This document shows positions 1 to 8,473 of a stretch of DNA of 64,000 nt, in pieces (the stretch's first letter is position 1; every line of letters begins with the position of its first letter). The notes beneath the pieces are model-generated. The model did not search any database. It was not told the DNA's origin and saw nothing but the letters and a program-made list of their open reading frames with translations. The position numbers were made by a program, and so were the translations under genes. Source of the stretch: Bacillota bacterium (GTDB taxonomy: Bacteria; Bacillota; Clostridia; Christensenellales; SZUA-584); NCBI GenBank assembly GCA_023428025.1, contig JAEYZN010000007.1:1-64000 (forward strand). The letters run 5' to 3'.

Positions 1-1
1 G

Positions 2-244
2 CCCACATCCGCATTGGACCCCGAGCTGACAGGTGAGGTACTGCGAACCATTAAGCAGCTGGCGGCAGAGCACATGACGATGATCGTGGTCACGCACGAG
101 ATGGGCTTTGCTGGCGAGGTCGCCAAAGAGGTGGTGTTCATGGACGACGGGCTGGTCGTGGAGCGGGGTACCCCGGACCAGGTGCTGCGCAGTCCCAACG
201 AACAGCGCACGCGGGATTTCATGAGCAAGCTGCTGTCGGTATAG
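2..244 (+). CDS. Polar amino-acid ABC transporter ATP-binding protein, C-terminal fragment
   Basis: This is the 3' end of an ATPase subunit of the GlnQ/HisP type, which powers uptake of a polar amino acid through a membrane permease. Translation from base 2 begins inside the Walker B/D-loop region (PTSALDPE). The switch histidine follows in VVTHEMGFA, and then the family-typical tail (MDDGLVVERGTPDQVL, then FMSKLL). The Walker A and signature motifs lie upstream of the window. The substrate cannot be read from this fragment. The gene converges on the MacB-type exporter operon, with a hairpin between them. Confidence 0.9.
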   Translation, partial: PTSALDPELTGEVLRTIKQLAAEHMTMIVVTHEMGFAGEVAKEVVFMDDGLVVERGTPDQVLRSPNEQRTRDFMSKLLSV

Positions 245-283
245 GAAGCTTCTTTTGTCCTTTAGAAACTGATTATTCGTCAC

Positions 284-312
284 AAAGAGCCATACCTTCG
301 GTATGGCTCTTG
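284..312. terminator. Hairpin between convergent genes
   Basis: A 12-bp perfect stem (AAGAGCCATACC paired with GGTATGGCTCTT) closes on a short TTC loop between the ATPase fragment and the convergent permease gene. No long U tract follows on either strand, so its strength as an intrinsic terminator is uncertain. Its position suits a bidirectional terminator. Confidence 0.6.
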
Positions 313-324
313 CTATGTTGCCGA

Positions 325-1488
325 TTATTCGTATCTCAGCGCGTCGATGGGCTTTAAGGTCGCGGCCTTGTTGGCGGGATAGATGCCGAACACCACGCCG
401 ACGAACGCCGAGAACCCCAGCGCCAGCGCCACCGTGCCGATGGACATCGTCATCGTGATATCCATCGCGGTGCCGATGATCTGCAGCCCAAGGTAGGATA
501 ACCCCAGGCCGATCACACCGCCCGCAACGGACAGCACCACCGCCTCGATCAAAAACTGCAGCAGTATGTCGCCGCGCTGCGCGCCGATGGCCTTGCGGAT
601 GCCGATCTCGCGCGTGCGCTCCGTCACCGACACCAGCATGATGTTCATGATGCCGATGCCGCCCACCACCAGCGATATCGCCGCGATACCGGACAGCAGG
701 ATGGTCATCACGCTCATCACGTCGTTCATCACGTCGATGATCACGTTCTGGTTGATGATGGAGTAATCATCGTTATCGCCCAGCTCGCGGATCAGGAAAT
801 TGTCCGTCGCGTCCTCCGCCGCGTCCACCGTGTCCGGCGACGAAGCCGAGATATAGAGCGCGTCGAATTCCTTGTCGTTGAACAACCGCTGCGCTGTCGT
901 CAGCGGAATCAGCACCGTGGAGTCCTTGTTGGCCAGCATCGTATCCGACTCCTCAAGCAGCCCCACCACCGTGAAGTTATACCCGTTGATGTCGATCGTG
1001 TTGCCGATGCAGTTCTCCGTGCCGAACAGCTCGTCCGCCACGTCGATACCCACCACGGCGTTATAGGTGTGCGCCTCCACGTCAATGTCGCTGATGAACC
1101 GTCCCAGCTTGATCACCTGTCCGGTGATGTCCTGGTAGCTGCGCGTGATGCCTTCCACGCTGTAGTCGTCGTCCGTCACGTCCGCGCGGATGTTGACGGT
1201 GCGCGTCACCACGCCCGTCACGCCGTATATCGATTCGTCCTCCTCCAGCTTGTTCAAATCGTTCAGCGTCAGGTAGGTGGGTTGCGTGCCACGGAACGAC
1301 ACCTGCAGCAGGTTGGAGCCGAGGCTCTCGATCTGCCCGGTGATTTCGCTGGTCGCGCCCTGCACCACGGATATCAGCAGCGTGACCGCCACCACGCCAA
1401 TGATGATGCCTAGCATGGTGAGGAATGAGCGCATCTTATTTCCTTTAAGCGCCACAAACGCCATTTTGAAGGCTTGCGAGAACTTCAT
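325..1488 (-). CDS. MacB-like ABC transporter permease (FtsX superfamily)
   Basis: This is the membrane subunit of a MacA/MacB-type exporter. The protein has 387 residues. It has an N-terminal membrane segment (about residues 19-43), a large extracytoplasmic MacB periplasmic-core-like domain, and three C-terminal membrane segments (about 262-288, 310-335 and 350-372). The FtsX-family motif TERTREIGIRKAIGAQ lies between the second and third segments. Its start overlaps the stop of the ATPase gene by 4 bases (ATGA), so the two are translationally coupled. In Gram-positive bacteria such systems export peptides or antibiotics or respond to envelope stress. The substrate is not predictable here. 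Confidence 0.93.
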   Translation of the reverse strand: MKFSQAFKMAFVALKGNKMRSFLTMLGIIIGVVAVTLLISVVQGATSEITGQIESLGSNLLQVSFRGTQPTYLTLNDLNKLEEDESIYGVTGVVTRTVNIRADVTDDDYSVEGITRSYQDITGQVIKLGRFISDIDVEAHTYNAVVGIDVADELFGTENCIGNTIDINGYNFTVVGLLEESDTMLANKDSTVLIPLTTAQRLFNDKEFDALYISASSPDTVDAAEDATDNFLIRELGDNDDYSIINQNVIIDVMNDVMSVMTILLSGIAAISLVVGGIGIMNIMLVSVTERTREIGIRKAIGAQRGDILLQFLIEAVVLSVAGGVIGLGLSYLGLQIIGTAMDITMTMSIGTVALALGFSAFVGVVFGIYPANKAATLKPIDALRYE

Positions 1489-2174
1489 TTCGCCTCACCT
1501 CCGCTCGCGCTGTCCCTGGCGATGCGCCCGTCGTGCATCTGGAGCTGACGGCTCGCCATGTTCGCAATGTCGTTGTCGTGCGTGATCAGCAATATGCCGC
1601 GGCCTTCCCTATGCAGCCCTGTGAGCAGCGCCATGATCTCCTTGCCGGAGCGCGAATCCAGGTTGCCCGTCGGCTCGTCCGCGAGTATCAGCGTCGGCTG
1701 GGTGGACAGCGCCCGGGCGATCGCCACGCGCTGCTGCTGTCCGCCGGACAGCTCGCTCGGCTTATGGCTCATTCTGTTGCCCAGCCCCACCTTCTCCAGC
1801 GACTCCACCACGCGCTTTTTGCGCTCGGCCACCGGCAGCCCCTGGTACACCAGCGGCAGTTCCACATTCTCGTACGCGGTCAGCTTGGGCAGCAGGTTGA
1901 ACTGCTGGAATATGAAACCGATCTCGCGGTTGCGTATCTCGCCCAGCTGCCTTTCCGTATAATCGTCGATCAGCTGTCCGTTCAGCCGGTACTCGCCCTC
2001 GTCCGCCAGGTCCAGACAGCCGATGATGTTCATCAGCGTGGACTTTCCGCTGCCGGACGGGCCGATGACCGCGACGAATTCCCCGTCGCTGATCGTCGCA
2101 GACACACCGTCCAGCGCGTGCACTTCCGCCTCGCCCATCTGGTATGTCTTCCTGATATTAAGGAGTTCTATCAT
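1485..2174 (-). CDS. MacB/LolD-type ABC transporter ATP-binding protein
   Basis: This is the nucleotide-binding subunit of the exporter, 229 residues long. Walker A (GPSGSGKST), the Q-loop region (IFQQFNLLPKLTAYENVELP), the signature LSGGQQQRVAIARAL, Walker B (LILADEPTG) and the switch histidine (LLITHD) are all present and intact. An AAGGAGG ribosome binding site lies 6 bases before the ATG. The gene sits between the adaptor gene, 11 bases upstream, and the permease, which it overlaps by 4 bases. This order (adaptor, ATPase, permease) is typical of MacAB-like operons. Confidence 0.95.
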   Translation of the reverse strand: MIELLNIRKTYQMGEAEVHALDGVSATISDGEFVAVIGPSGSGKSTLMNIIGCLDLADEGEYRLNGQLIDDYTERQLGEIRNREIGFIFQQFNLLPKLTAYENVELPLVYQGLPVAERKKRVVESLEKVGLGNRMSHKPSELSGGQQQRVAIARALSTQPTLILADEPTGNLDSRSGKEIMALLTGLHREGRGILLITHDNDIANMASRQLQMHDGRIARDSASGGEAK

Positions 2175-2185
2175 TGATATCCTCC

Positions 2186-3712
2186 TTATTCCGAGGCGTT
2201 GCTGCGTCCGGCGTTGCCAAAGTTCATCATCTGCTCCTGCGCGCTTTGCCTCACCTGAGGCACCGCCACGCGGTCGCCCTCGTTCAGGCCTTCCAGTATT
2301 TCAATATTCACACCGTCCGTGATGCCTGTCTTCACCTTGTGCGTGGCGGGCGTGGCATTCAGGTTCTCATCGATATCCGATTCCCGCACCACATATTTCT
2401 CGCCGCCCACAATCTGTATCGCTTCCGCCGGAATGACCAGCACACCCTCGGCCTTCTGCGAAATAATCTCCACATCGGCGCTCATGCCGATCATCAAACC
2501 CTCCGCCTTGGCCAAAGACAGCGTCACCGTATAATCCGTCACGTTGTTCTGCGCCACTCCGATCGGGTTGATCTTGACGATCTGCGCCTCAAACGTCTTC
2601 TCCGGCAGCGCGTCGAACGTCACGGAAGCCTTCTCATTCAGCTCAATCCCGGCGATATCCAGCTCGTCGATGTCCACGTCGATCTTCACAGCGTCGCTGC
2701 TCTGCACGCGGAACAACGGCGCGCCTTCCTGCACCATCTGGGCTTCGTTCAGATCGAGATCGGATATCACGCCGTCCACACCCGCGCGCACCGTCAGCGC
2801 CTCGATATCCGCGTTCACATCGGCGAGATCGTCCGCAAGGTCGGCCCGCAGGTCGATCTGCTCATACAGCTGCGCCGAGAGTATCTCGCCGTCCAGCTCA
2901 AACAGCTTGCCGCCGCGGGACACATCGTCGCCCGCGTCTTCGCGTACCCTGTCGATGATGCCGCCGCGTCCCGTGATATAGACGGGATTCTCTATCTCCA
3001 CCGTGCCTTCACCCAGCGCATTGCCCTCTGTGGTGGCCACTGTCGCCGAGGCGCCCGGCAAAAAGCCGTCGTCCCCGAAGCTGACCACCGCGCTGCCGTT
3101 GCCAAGGCTCTTGACCACGCCGGGTACGCTGCTCGAATCCACCGTCACCGTCACCTTATCGCCCAGCTTCAGGCCCTGCGCGTCGATCACCGTCTTCATG
3201 CGCTCGTCCGGGCACACCACTGCCAGCGCGCCGTGCTCTTCCATCACGGCATCCACAGCGTCACCTTCTTCAGCGTAAACCGCTTTCACGACGCCCTTCA
3301 CCGGCGAGTAGATGGTGTCCGTTCCCGTGGTGCTCCGCAGCGTCAGTATCGTCGCGTCCACGTCGTCGATCTGCTGCTCCAGCGAATCGCGCTCAGACTC
3401 CAGCGCGTCACTCTCGAACACAGCCACCACATCGTCCGCTGCCACCATGTCGCCGTCTTCAGCCAGCACCTGCGTCACCGTTCCGGTAAAACCGGCATAC
3501 ACCGTGTGGTCCTCCATCGGCGCCACTGTTCCGGCGCCCTTCACCTTGACCTCCACGTCGCCGCGCGCCACGTCAACGATCTGGTACGTGGTCTTCTGCC
3601 CGGCCGCGACCCTTTGCTGCCAGCCGGCATATCCCACTACAACCAGCGCCACCACGACGACAGCCACGATAAGTATGATGATTCTTTTCTTTTTACTCTT
3701 TTTTTTGGTCAT
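2186..3712 (-). CDS. Efflux periplasmic-adaptor (MacA/HlyD-like) protein
   Basis: This is the membrane-anchored adaptor of the exporter. A lysine-rich N terminus precedes one membrane segment (about residues 11-32). A split biotinyl-lipoyl-like domain, a helical hairpin and beta-barrel segments follow. The C terminus has the typical IPAEAIQIVGGEKYV and GLNEGDRVAVP stretches. I chose the third in-frame ATG (3712) because GGAGG lies 5 bases before it; the longer reading frame would translate through that site. The protein is about 508 residues, longer than Gram-negative MacA, with an extended central region. It is the first gene of a three-gene operon. Confidence 0.9.
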   Translation of the reverse strand: MTKKKSKKKRIIILIVAVVVVALVVVGYAGWQQRVAAGQKTTYQIVDVARGDVEVKVKGAGTVAPMEDHTVYAGFTGTVTQVLAEDGDMVAADDVVAVFESDALESERDSLEQQIDDVDATILTLRSTTGTDTIYSPVKGVVKAVYAEEGDAVDAVMEEHGALAVVCPDERMKTVIDAQGLKLGDKVTVTVDSSSVPGVVKSLGNGSAVVSFGDDGFLPGASATVATTEGNALGEGTVEIENPVYITGRGGIIDRVREDAGDDVSRGGKLFELDGEILSAQLYEQIDLRADLADDLADVNADIEALTVRAGVDGVISDLDLNEAQMVQEGAPLFRVQSSDAVKIDVDIDELDIAGIELNEKASVTFDALPEKTFEAQIVKINPIGVAQNNVTDYTVTLSLAKAEGLMIGMSADVEIISQKAEGVLVIPAEAIQIVGGEKYVVRESDIDENLNATPATHKVKTGITDGVNIEILEGLNEGDRVAVPQVRQSAQEQMMNFGNAGRSNASE

Positions 3713-3760
3713 GCGATCCTCCATGCGATATAACACAGAATATAAACTTCTTTATCGGCT

Positions 3761-3790
3761 ATTCTACCAACTTCCCCAATATGTAAACAA
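3761..3790 (-). promoter_or_regulatory. Possible sigma-A promoter of the exporter operon
   Basis: On the minus strand TTGTTT is followed after 18 bases by TAGAAT, about 50 bases upstream of the adaptor start. The -35 element is a poor match and the spacing is slightly long, so this is a weak call. Confidence 0.3.
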
Positions 3791-4070
3791 CACATTCTGA
3801 GATGCTTTACAGAATATTCACAACGATGCAAGTATAATATTATCCTGCTAACGCGGAATATCATACTTTCCGCTCTTGCTGTCCAAAAACAGCAAAAACC
3901 GAGGTGGAAATACGTCTTCAGCCGTTTAAAGCGATCAAACCGCCTGCCAGCCGCACGGCAGACAGTCATAAGCCAAGTGCCGGAGCGGGCCGACGCCATC
4001 ACCAGCACACCCCATGATTCACTGGCTTTTTCCAGTCCTGTTCTCCGACACCTTTATCATCCGCCCTCTG
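3791..4070. other. Intergenic stretch with no recognisable gene
   Basis: Between the divergently read adaptor gene region and the end of radA there are about 280 bases without a convincing reading frame. Small hairpins occur (GCGGAA/TTCCGC near 3852-3872 and GCTGT/ACAGC near 3884-3900), but none has a U tract. I see no family or RNA signature. Confidence 0.5.
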
Positions 4071-5414
4071 TCAGATCAATACCTCCAGCGCGTCAAACAC
4101 GTGCCGTACCCCCACCACCTCGAGCCCGTCGGGTATTTTCAGCCCGCCGAGGTTGGACTTGGGGATAACCGCCTTCTTGAATCCCATCTTGCGGCACTCG
4201 GCCAGCCGCTTTTCCACCTGACCCACGGCGCGCACTTCGCCCGTGAGGCCCACCTCGCCCATCGCCACCGCGTCGCTGATGGCTTTGTCGCGAAAGCTGG
4301 AGACGATGCTGGCCGCCATCGCAAGATCGGCCGCGGGCTGCGCCAGCTTGATGCCGCCCGCCACGTTGAGATAGACGTCCTGATTGAACAGCTTTAAGCC
4401 CATGCGTTTTTCCAATACGGCCACCATCAGCGCCATGCGGTTGTAGTCCAGGCCCGCCGCCATACGGCGCGGCATCTGGAACGACGTGGGGCTCACCAGC
4501 GCCTGAATCTCCAGCAGCACCGGTCTCGTGCCCTCCATCGCCGGATACACGCACGAGCCGGACGCTTCACTTGCGCGCTCGCCCAGCAGCAGCCCGGATG
4601 GGTTCTCCACCTCGTGCATGCCGTCATCGCGCATGTCGAACACGCCGATCTCGTTGGTGGAGCCAAAGCGGTTCTTCACGGCGCGCAGGATGCGGAACGT
4701 GCCCTGCCGCTCACCCTCGAAGTAAAGCACGGTGTCCACCATATGTTCCACCGCGCGCGGCCCCGCTATCGCGCCTTCCTTGGTCACGTGGCCGATGATA
4801 AACACAGCGGCGCCGCTCGTCTTCGCCTCGCGCGTCAGCTGCGCGGCGCACTCCTTGATCTGGGACAGGCTCCCGGCCGCAGGCCCCAGTCTTGACGAAT
4901 ACAGCGTCTGGATGGAGTCCACGACGACAAAATCCGGCGCGGCCTCGCGCATGCGCATGATGCAGCTGTTAAGTTCCGTCTCCGCCAGCAGCCGGATATC
5001 TGCATGTACGCCCAGCCGGCCGGCGCGCAGCCTCACCTGCCGCAGCGATTCCTCGCCGGAGATATACAGCACCTTTTTGCCCTCCCGTGCGACCGCGGCG
5101 GCCACCTGCAGAAACAGCGTGGACTTGCCAATGCCCGGTTCACCGCCCGCCAGCACCACGGAGCCTTCCACCACGCCCGCGCCCAGCACCCGGTCCAGCT
5201 CGGCAAAGCCGGTGGACCACCGCGCGTTGTCCTCCAGCGAGACGTCCTTAAGCAATACCGCCGGTTCGCCGGACAGCGGCGCCGTTCTTTCAGCCGGAGC
5301 GGCCACCTCTTCCTCCAGCGTGTTCCACGATTTGCACGCCGGGCACTGCCCCAGCCATTTGGCGCACCTGTAGCCGCACTCGCCGCACACGAACGCTGTT
5401 TTCTCCTTTGCCAT
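4071..5414 (-). CDS. radA: DNA repair protein RadA (Sms)
   Basis: RadA is a RecA-like ATPase that promotes branch migration during recombinational repair. The sequence shows the N-terminal C4 zinc finger (CGECGY then CPAC), Walker A (GGEPGIGKST), the RadA-specific KNRFGSTNE motif, and the C-terminal Lon-protease-like domain ending in HVFDALEVLI. Of the two adjacent ATGs, the second (5414) has the better spacing (6 bases) from GGGGAGG. The length of 447 residues is normal. It appears to be transcribed alone. Confidence 0.97.
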   Translation of the reverse strand: MAKEKTAFVCGECGYRCAKWLGQCPACKSWNTLEEEVAAPAERTAPLSGEPAVLLKDVSLEDNARWSTGFAELDRVLGAGVVEGSVVLAGGEPGIGKSTLFLQVAAAVAREGKKVLYISGEESLRQVRLRAGRLGVHADIRLLAETELNSCIMRMREAAPDFVVVDSIQTLYSSRLGPAAGSLSQIKECAAQLTREAKTSGAAVFIIGHVTKEGAIAGPRAVEHMVDTVLYFEGERQGTFRILRAVKNRFGSTNEIGVFDMRDDGMHEVENPSGLLLGERASEASGSCVYPAMEGTRPVLLEIQALVSPTSFQMPRRMAAGLDYNRMALMVAVLEKRMGLKLFNQDVYLNVAGGIKLAQPAADLAMAASIVSSFRDKAISDAVAMGEVGLTGEVRAVGQVEKRLAECRKMGFKKAVIPKSNLGGLKIPDGLEVVGVRHVFDALEVLI

Positions 5415-5504
5415 CATCGGCCTCCCCTCGGCATCCTATTTCTTTCATTATATAGCCTTTGGCCTGCTTCGCAAGTGCGGCGTCCCTCTCATCCGGCTCA
5501 TAAG

Positions 5505-5533
5505 AAAAAAGCTCCGGACATATTATCCGAAAC
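5505..5533 (-). terminator. Rho-independent terminator after the VCBS-like gene
   Basis: On the minus strand an 8-bp stem (GTTTCGGA with TCCGGAGC, including two G-U pairs) is followed by TTTTTT. It lies 17 bases beyond the stop codon of the VCBS-like gene. Confidence 0.75.
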
Positions 5534-5549
5534 TCTTTTGCGCTCATTT

Positions 5550-6503
5550 TTATAAATCGATATGGCGAATGGTGCCAACGGAGCCGTCCTCACGCAGGAA
5601 CACCGAGCTGCCCCCCACTTCACCAGACTCATTCGCCGTATCCCTGAACGCGAAAGGCGTTTCCATCTCTTCCAGATAAATCGCGCCGACGCCCACATCC
5701 GCCAGCTTCACCAACGTTTTTTCACCTTCCTCAAAAAGCGTCGTCATGGACAGCTGGCTGAACACATCGTCCGCTCCGTTGATCCAACCATGACGATCTA
5801 TGTCATAGACGCACAGTTGGGTGAATCCGTCGCCTTTTGACAGGCAGGGTTCGCCGCCATGGCTGGCCTCATCACCCCCGCGGCGTTCCAGCGGGAGAAA
5901 GTCTCCGTCGCCCATCGCCAGAATATCCCGCTCGTTGACGGCACCGCCGTCCAAATCAAGACCCTTCCTGCCCCGGTTGAGCGCGGGGGAGCCGCTTATC
6001 CCTATCATCAGCGGATCGACCATCACAGCGTTCCCCATGTGAATATTGACGTGGTTCTGCTCATAGTAGGAACGAGACATACTGAACTCCAGAGAGAACA
6101 TGATCGTTTTTTCGTCAGAAGTGATGACGACGCCGCCCGAATTGAAGCTTATACTGTCGTTTTCCGCAAATGTCTCCTGATACTCGTACTTCATGCCCCA
6201 TTTGTCCCTCTCCTGCAAGAGGCTGCACCCGGCGGCTGGCAACTGCGAAGCCTTGTCCACCGCATCAGACCGCAAAGCCTTGATCTGCAACTTGATACGC
6301 TTGCCTGTCATCTGATAAACCAGCGTTTCAATCAGCCGAAGCTTGGCTTCAGTTTTCTGATCCTGGCTACATTTAAAGGATGCCGTCTTCTCATTCATGG
6401 GCTGAACAGAGCTCATCCAAAATGTCATTCCTTCCGGAGCGTTTCTGCTGTTCCCCGGCTTGCTCGCACTGTTTTGCTGAGTGGTGTAATTCCGTACCTT
6501 CAT
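5550..6503 (-). CDS. VCBS/EF-hand-like protein, degenerate, putative sigma-28 regulon member
   Basis: I recognise this 317-residue protein as resembling a family annotated as VCBS-repeat or hypothetical protein in flagellated bacteria. Supporting stretches are LRLIETLVYQMTGKRIK (N-terminal helix), WGMKYEYQETFAE, a beta-rich middle with FSLEFSMSRSYYEQ, then LDLDGG, YDIDRHGWINGADD (an EF-hand-like loop) and the closing VGVGAIYLEEMETPF and LREDGSVGTIRHIDL. The segment that family members usually fill with DLNGDGxIxxGxELFG is eroded here. No signal peptide is visible. The start at 6503 has GGAGG 7 bases before it. The promoter looks like sigma-28, which suggests co-expression with flagellar genes. 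The function is unknown. Confidence 0.75.
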   Translation of the reverse strand: MKVRNYTTQQNSASKPGNSRNAPEGMTFWMSSVQPMNEKTASFKCSQDQKTEAKLRLIETLVYQMTGKRIKLQIKALRSDAVDKASQLPAAGCSLLQERDKWGMKYEYQETFAENDSISFNSGGVVITSDEKTIMFSLEFSMSRSYYEQNHVNIHMGNAVMVDPLMIGISGSPALNRGRKGLDLDGGAVNERDILAMGDGDFLPLERRGGDEASHGGEPCLSKGDGFTQLCVYDIDRHGWINGADDVFSQLSMTTLFEEGEKTLVKLADVGVGAIYLEEMETPFAFRDTANESGEVGGSSVFLREDGSVGTIRHIDL

Positions 6504-6577
6504 CTTTGGGCCTCCGTATCCCGGCTTTATGCCGCCTCCGTGCTGCATAATCAGACACGTATCCTTTTCATTATGCT

Positions 6578-6604
6578 TTATCGGTATTTTTGAGATGTAC
6601 TTTA
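6578..6604 (-). promoter_or_regulatory. Sigma-28 (SigD/FliA) promoter of the VCBS-like gene
   Basis: On the minus strand TAAA, exactly 15 bases, then ACCGATAA. This matches the SigD consensus (TAAA-N15-GCCGATAA) at all but one position. The start codon lies about 70 bases downstream. It is the best sigma-28 match I read in the window, although the gene lies about 15 kb from the flagellar cluster. Confidence 0.75.
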
Positions 6605-6614
6605 TGGAATTGCG

Positions 6615-6657
6615 AAAAAAAGGAGAGCCGCCCGGCCTTTTATCAGCCGGGCGGCTC
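6615..6657 (-). terminator. Strong terminator after hsp20
   Basis: A 12-bp perfect GC-rich stem (GAGCCGCCCGGC with its complement) has a 9-base loop and is followed on the minus strand by a run of seven T after CTCC. It lies about 20 bases beyond the hsp20 stop. Confidence 0.9.
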
Positions 6658-6677
6658 CCATTATGTCTCCGTATGGT

Positions 6678-7061
6678 TTATTCGATGTTGATACGGCCCT
6701 GTTCGCGCTTCTGCTTTGGAAGCGTGATGTAGAGTATGCCGCTGTCCAGCCTGGCCGAGATGGTCTCTTCATCGATACTCTCCAGCGCAAAGCTTCTCCT
6801 GAGGTCGCCAAACACGCGCTCACGCCGCACATACCCTTCGTCGCTCTCCGGCGCGGCGGCCTTCACCGCGATGGTCAGCACGCCGTTCTCGCGAATCAGT
6901 TCAATATCTTCCTTCTTCACGCCCGGCATTTCGGTCTCCAGCAGATAGGTTTCATCCGTCTCTCTGATATCTGTTCTCAAAACCGGGCTTCCCAAAACAC
7001 CCAGCCATTCACTTGCTTTTGGCAGAATTCCCTGCCTTGTATAAGGTATGATCGTCATCAT
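6678..7061 (-). CDS. Hsp20/alpha-crystallin family small heat-shock protein
   Basis: This is an ATP-independent holdase chaperone. The 127-residue product shows the alpha-crystallin domain: DIRETDETYLLETEMPGVKKEDIEL, then GVLTIAVKA, the ERVFGDLRRSFALE strand and the A-x-L-x-x-GIL signature (ARLDSGILYITLP). The C-terminal I-x-I anchor is present as RINIE. The start at 7061 has GAGGAGG 5 bases upstream; the longer in-frame extension would run through the promoter and this site. It is a single gene with its own promoter and terminator. No CIRCE element was seen. Confidence 0.95.
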   Translation of the reverse strand: MMTIIPYTRQGILPKASEWLGVLGSPVLRTDIRETDETYLLETEMPGVKKEDIELIRENGVLTIAVKAAAPESDEGYVRRERVFGDLRRSFALESIDEETISARLDSGILYITLPKQKREQGRINIE

Positions 7062-7089
7062 CGTTTCCTCCTCGTCGTTTTGTATGGTT

Positions 7090-7118
7090 ATTATATTCAT
7101 TTGGTCAAGGTAAGTCAA
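7090..7118 (-). promoter_or_regulatory. Sigma-A promoter of hsp20
   Basis: On the minus strand TTGACT, 17 bases, TATAAT: a near-consensus vegetative promoter about 30 bases before the hsp20 start. A second TTGACC lies inside the spacer. Confidence 0.85.
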
Positions 7119-7236
7119 AGTTTAATTTGCTATGGGAAATATAACAAATCAGTGCCTATAGCGATTAACTTTGGTTACACGCCGCTATCTTCCAAATACG
7201 CGGCATTTCTTTCTTTTTGTTCCGGTCGATGCGGTA

Positions 7237-7276
7237 AATAAAAACCGGATAGACGGGTTTGGGCCCAGCCATCCGG
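7237..7276 (-). terminator. Terminator after the lrp-aminotransferase operon
   Basis: On the minus strand CCGGAT and ATCCGG pair around a 20-base interior, followed by TTTTTATTT. It lies about 25 bases beyond the aminotransferase stop. Confidence 0.75.
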
Positions 7277-7300
7277 TCATTGTATCAATGTTTTGTGCTG

Positions 7301-8473
7301 CTACAGAGTTTCCAAAAAGCTGCGTATTCGGCTGAGCGCTTCTTTCAGATTCTCAAGCGACGAGGCGTACGAGCAGCGGATAAAGTTCTCGAGCCCGTCG
7401 CCAAATGCGCTGCCGGGCACACAAGCCACCTTCTTGTCAAACAGCAGCCGCCTGCAGAATTCGTCCGAATCCAGCCCGGTCGAGCTGATGTTGGGGAAGA
7501 TATAAAACGCGCCCAGCGGTTCAAAGCAGGTCAAACCCATCTCGTTGAACCCGGTATACATCAGGCGGCGGCGGCGGTTGTACTCCGCGGTCATCTTCTT
7601 CACCTGCGGAAAATCGTTGGCGCATTCGTACTTGAGCGCTTCTATGCCCGCCTCCTGACTCAATGACGACGCGCACAGCATCGAGAACTGATGGACCTTG
7701 ACCATCGCGTCGATCAGCGGTTTGGGACCCGCGGCATAGCCCAGCCGGAAGCCGGTCATCGCAAAGGCTTTGGAGAACCCGTTGATCAGGATGGTACGCT
7801 CCTGCATGCCCGGCAGCGACGCAATGGAGAAATGCGGCTCGCCGTACGTCAGCTCCGAATAAATCTCGTCCGCGATCACCACCAGGTCGTTCTGGAGGAT
7901 GATATCGGCAATCTTTTCATAGTCTTCCTTGGTCATGATCGCGCCCGTCGGGTTGTTGGGAAACGCGACCACAATCGCCTTGGTCTTCGGCGTGATGATG
8001 CCGGAGAGCACCTCGGGCGTTATTTTGAAGCTGTCGCATTCCCGAAGGCGCATCGGTACCGGCACGCCGCCGGCAAAGCTGACGCCCGGCATGTACGCCA
8101 CGTAAGAGGGCGACGGCACCAGCACCTCGTCCCCCGGGTTCATGATGGCGCGGAAAGCCAGGTCCAGCGCCTCGCTGGCGCCCACCGTCACCACCGCCTG
8201 GGGCAGCTCGTATTTCAGATCAAACCGCATATCCAGATAATGCAGTATCGCTTTTCTCAGCTCCGTACTGCCGTGGTTGGACGTATAATGCGTCCGCCCC
8301 GATTCCAGCGCGTATATGGCGCTCTCGCGTATGTTCCAGGGCGTATCAAAGTCCGGCTCGCCCACGCCCAGTGAAATGCAGTCCTTCATCTCACTCGCGA
8401 TATCGAAAAACTTGCGGATGCCCGAAGGCGGCACGTCCTTCACGCGGGCAGACACCTTGTTTTCCATCGTCAC
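7301..8473 (-). CDS. PLP-dependent aminotransferase, class I/II
   Basis: This 390-residue fold-type I aminotransferase transfers an amino group between an amino acid (probably aromatic or branched-chain) and a 2-oxo acid. Visible features are GVGEPDFDTP near the N terminus, NNPTGA (substrate carboxylate binding), ADEIYSELTY (PLP ring aspartate) and the Schiff-base lysine K235 in NGFSKAFAMTGFRLGY. The frame opens with GTG (8473), overlapping the lrp stop; an ATG two codons on (8467) is equally possible. Coupling with an Lrp/AsnC regulator suggests amino-acid-responsive control. The exact substrate is unresolved. Confidence 0.93.
   Translation of the reverse strand: MTMENKVSARVKDVPPSGIRKFFDIASEMKDCISLGVGEPDFDTPWNIRESAIYALESGRTHYTSNHGSTELRKAILHYLDMRFDLKYELPQAVVTVGASEALDLAFRAIMNPGDEVLVPSPSYVAYMPGVSFAGGVPVPMRLRECDSFKITPEVLSGIITPKTKAIVVAFPNNPTGAIMTKEDYEKIADIILQNDLVVIADEIYSELTYGEPHFSIASLPGMQERTILINGFSKAFAMTGFRLGYAAGPKPLIDAMVKVHQFSMLCASSLSQEAGIEALKYECANDFPQVKKMTAEYNRRRRLMYTGFNEMGLTCFEPLGAFYIFPNISSTGLDSDEFCRRLLFDKKVACVPGSAFGDGLENFIRCSYASSLENLKEALSRIRSFLETL

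Noticed and set aside
2174..3733. A 519-codon open frame on the plus strand opposite the adaptor gene
   Set aside because: It is histidine/arginine/leucine-rich, has no family motifs and mirrors a well-supported gene on the other strand. It is a shadow frame.
3752..3759. GCCGATAA (a perfect sigma-28 -10) on the minus strand before the exporter operon
   Set aside because: No TAAA lies 14-16 bases upstream; the bases there are C-rich.
3709..4008. Open frame on the minus strand upstream of the adaptor gene
   Set aside because: No ribosome binding site, no family resemblance, unusual composition, and it runs through the promoter and start region of the exporter operon.
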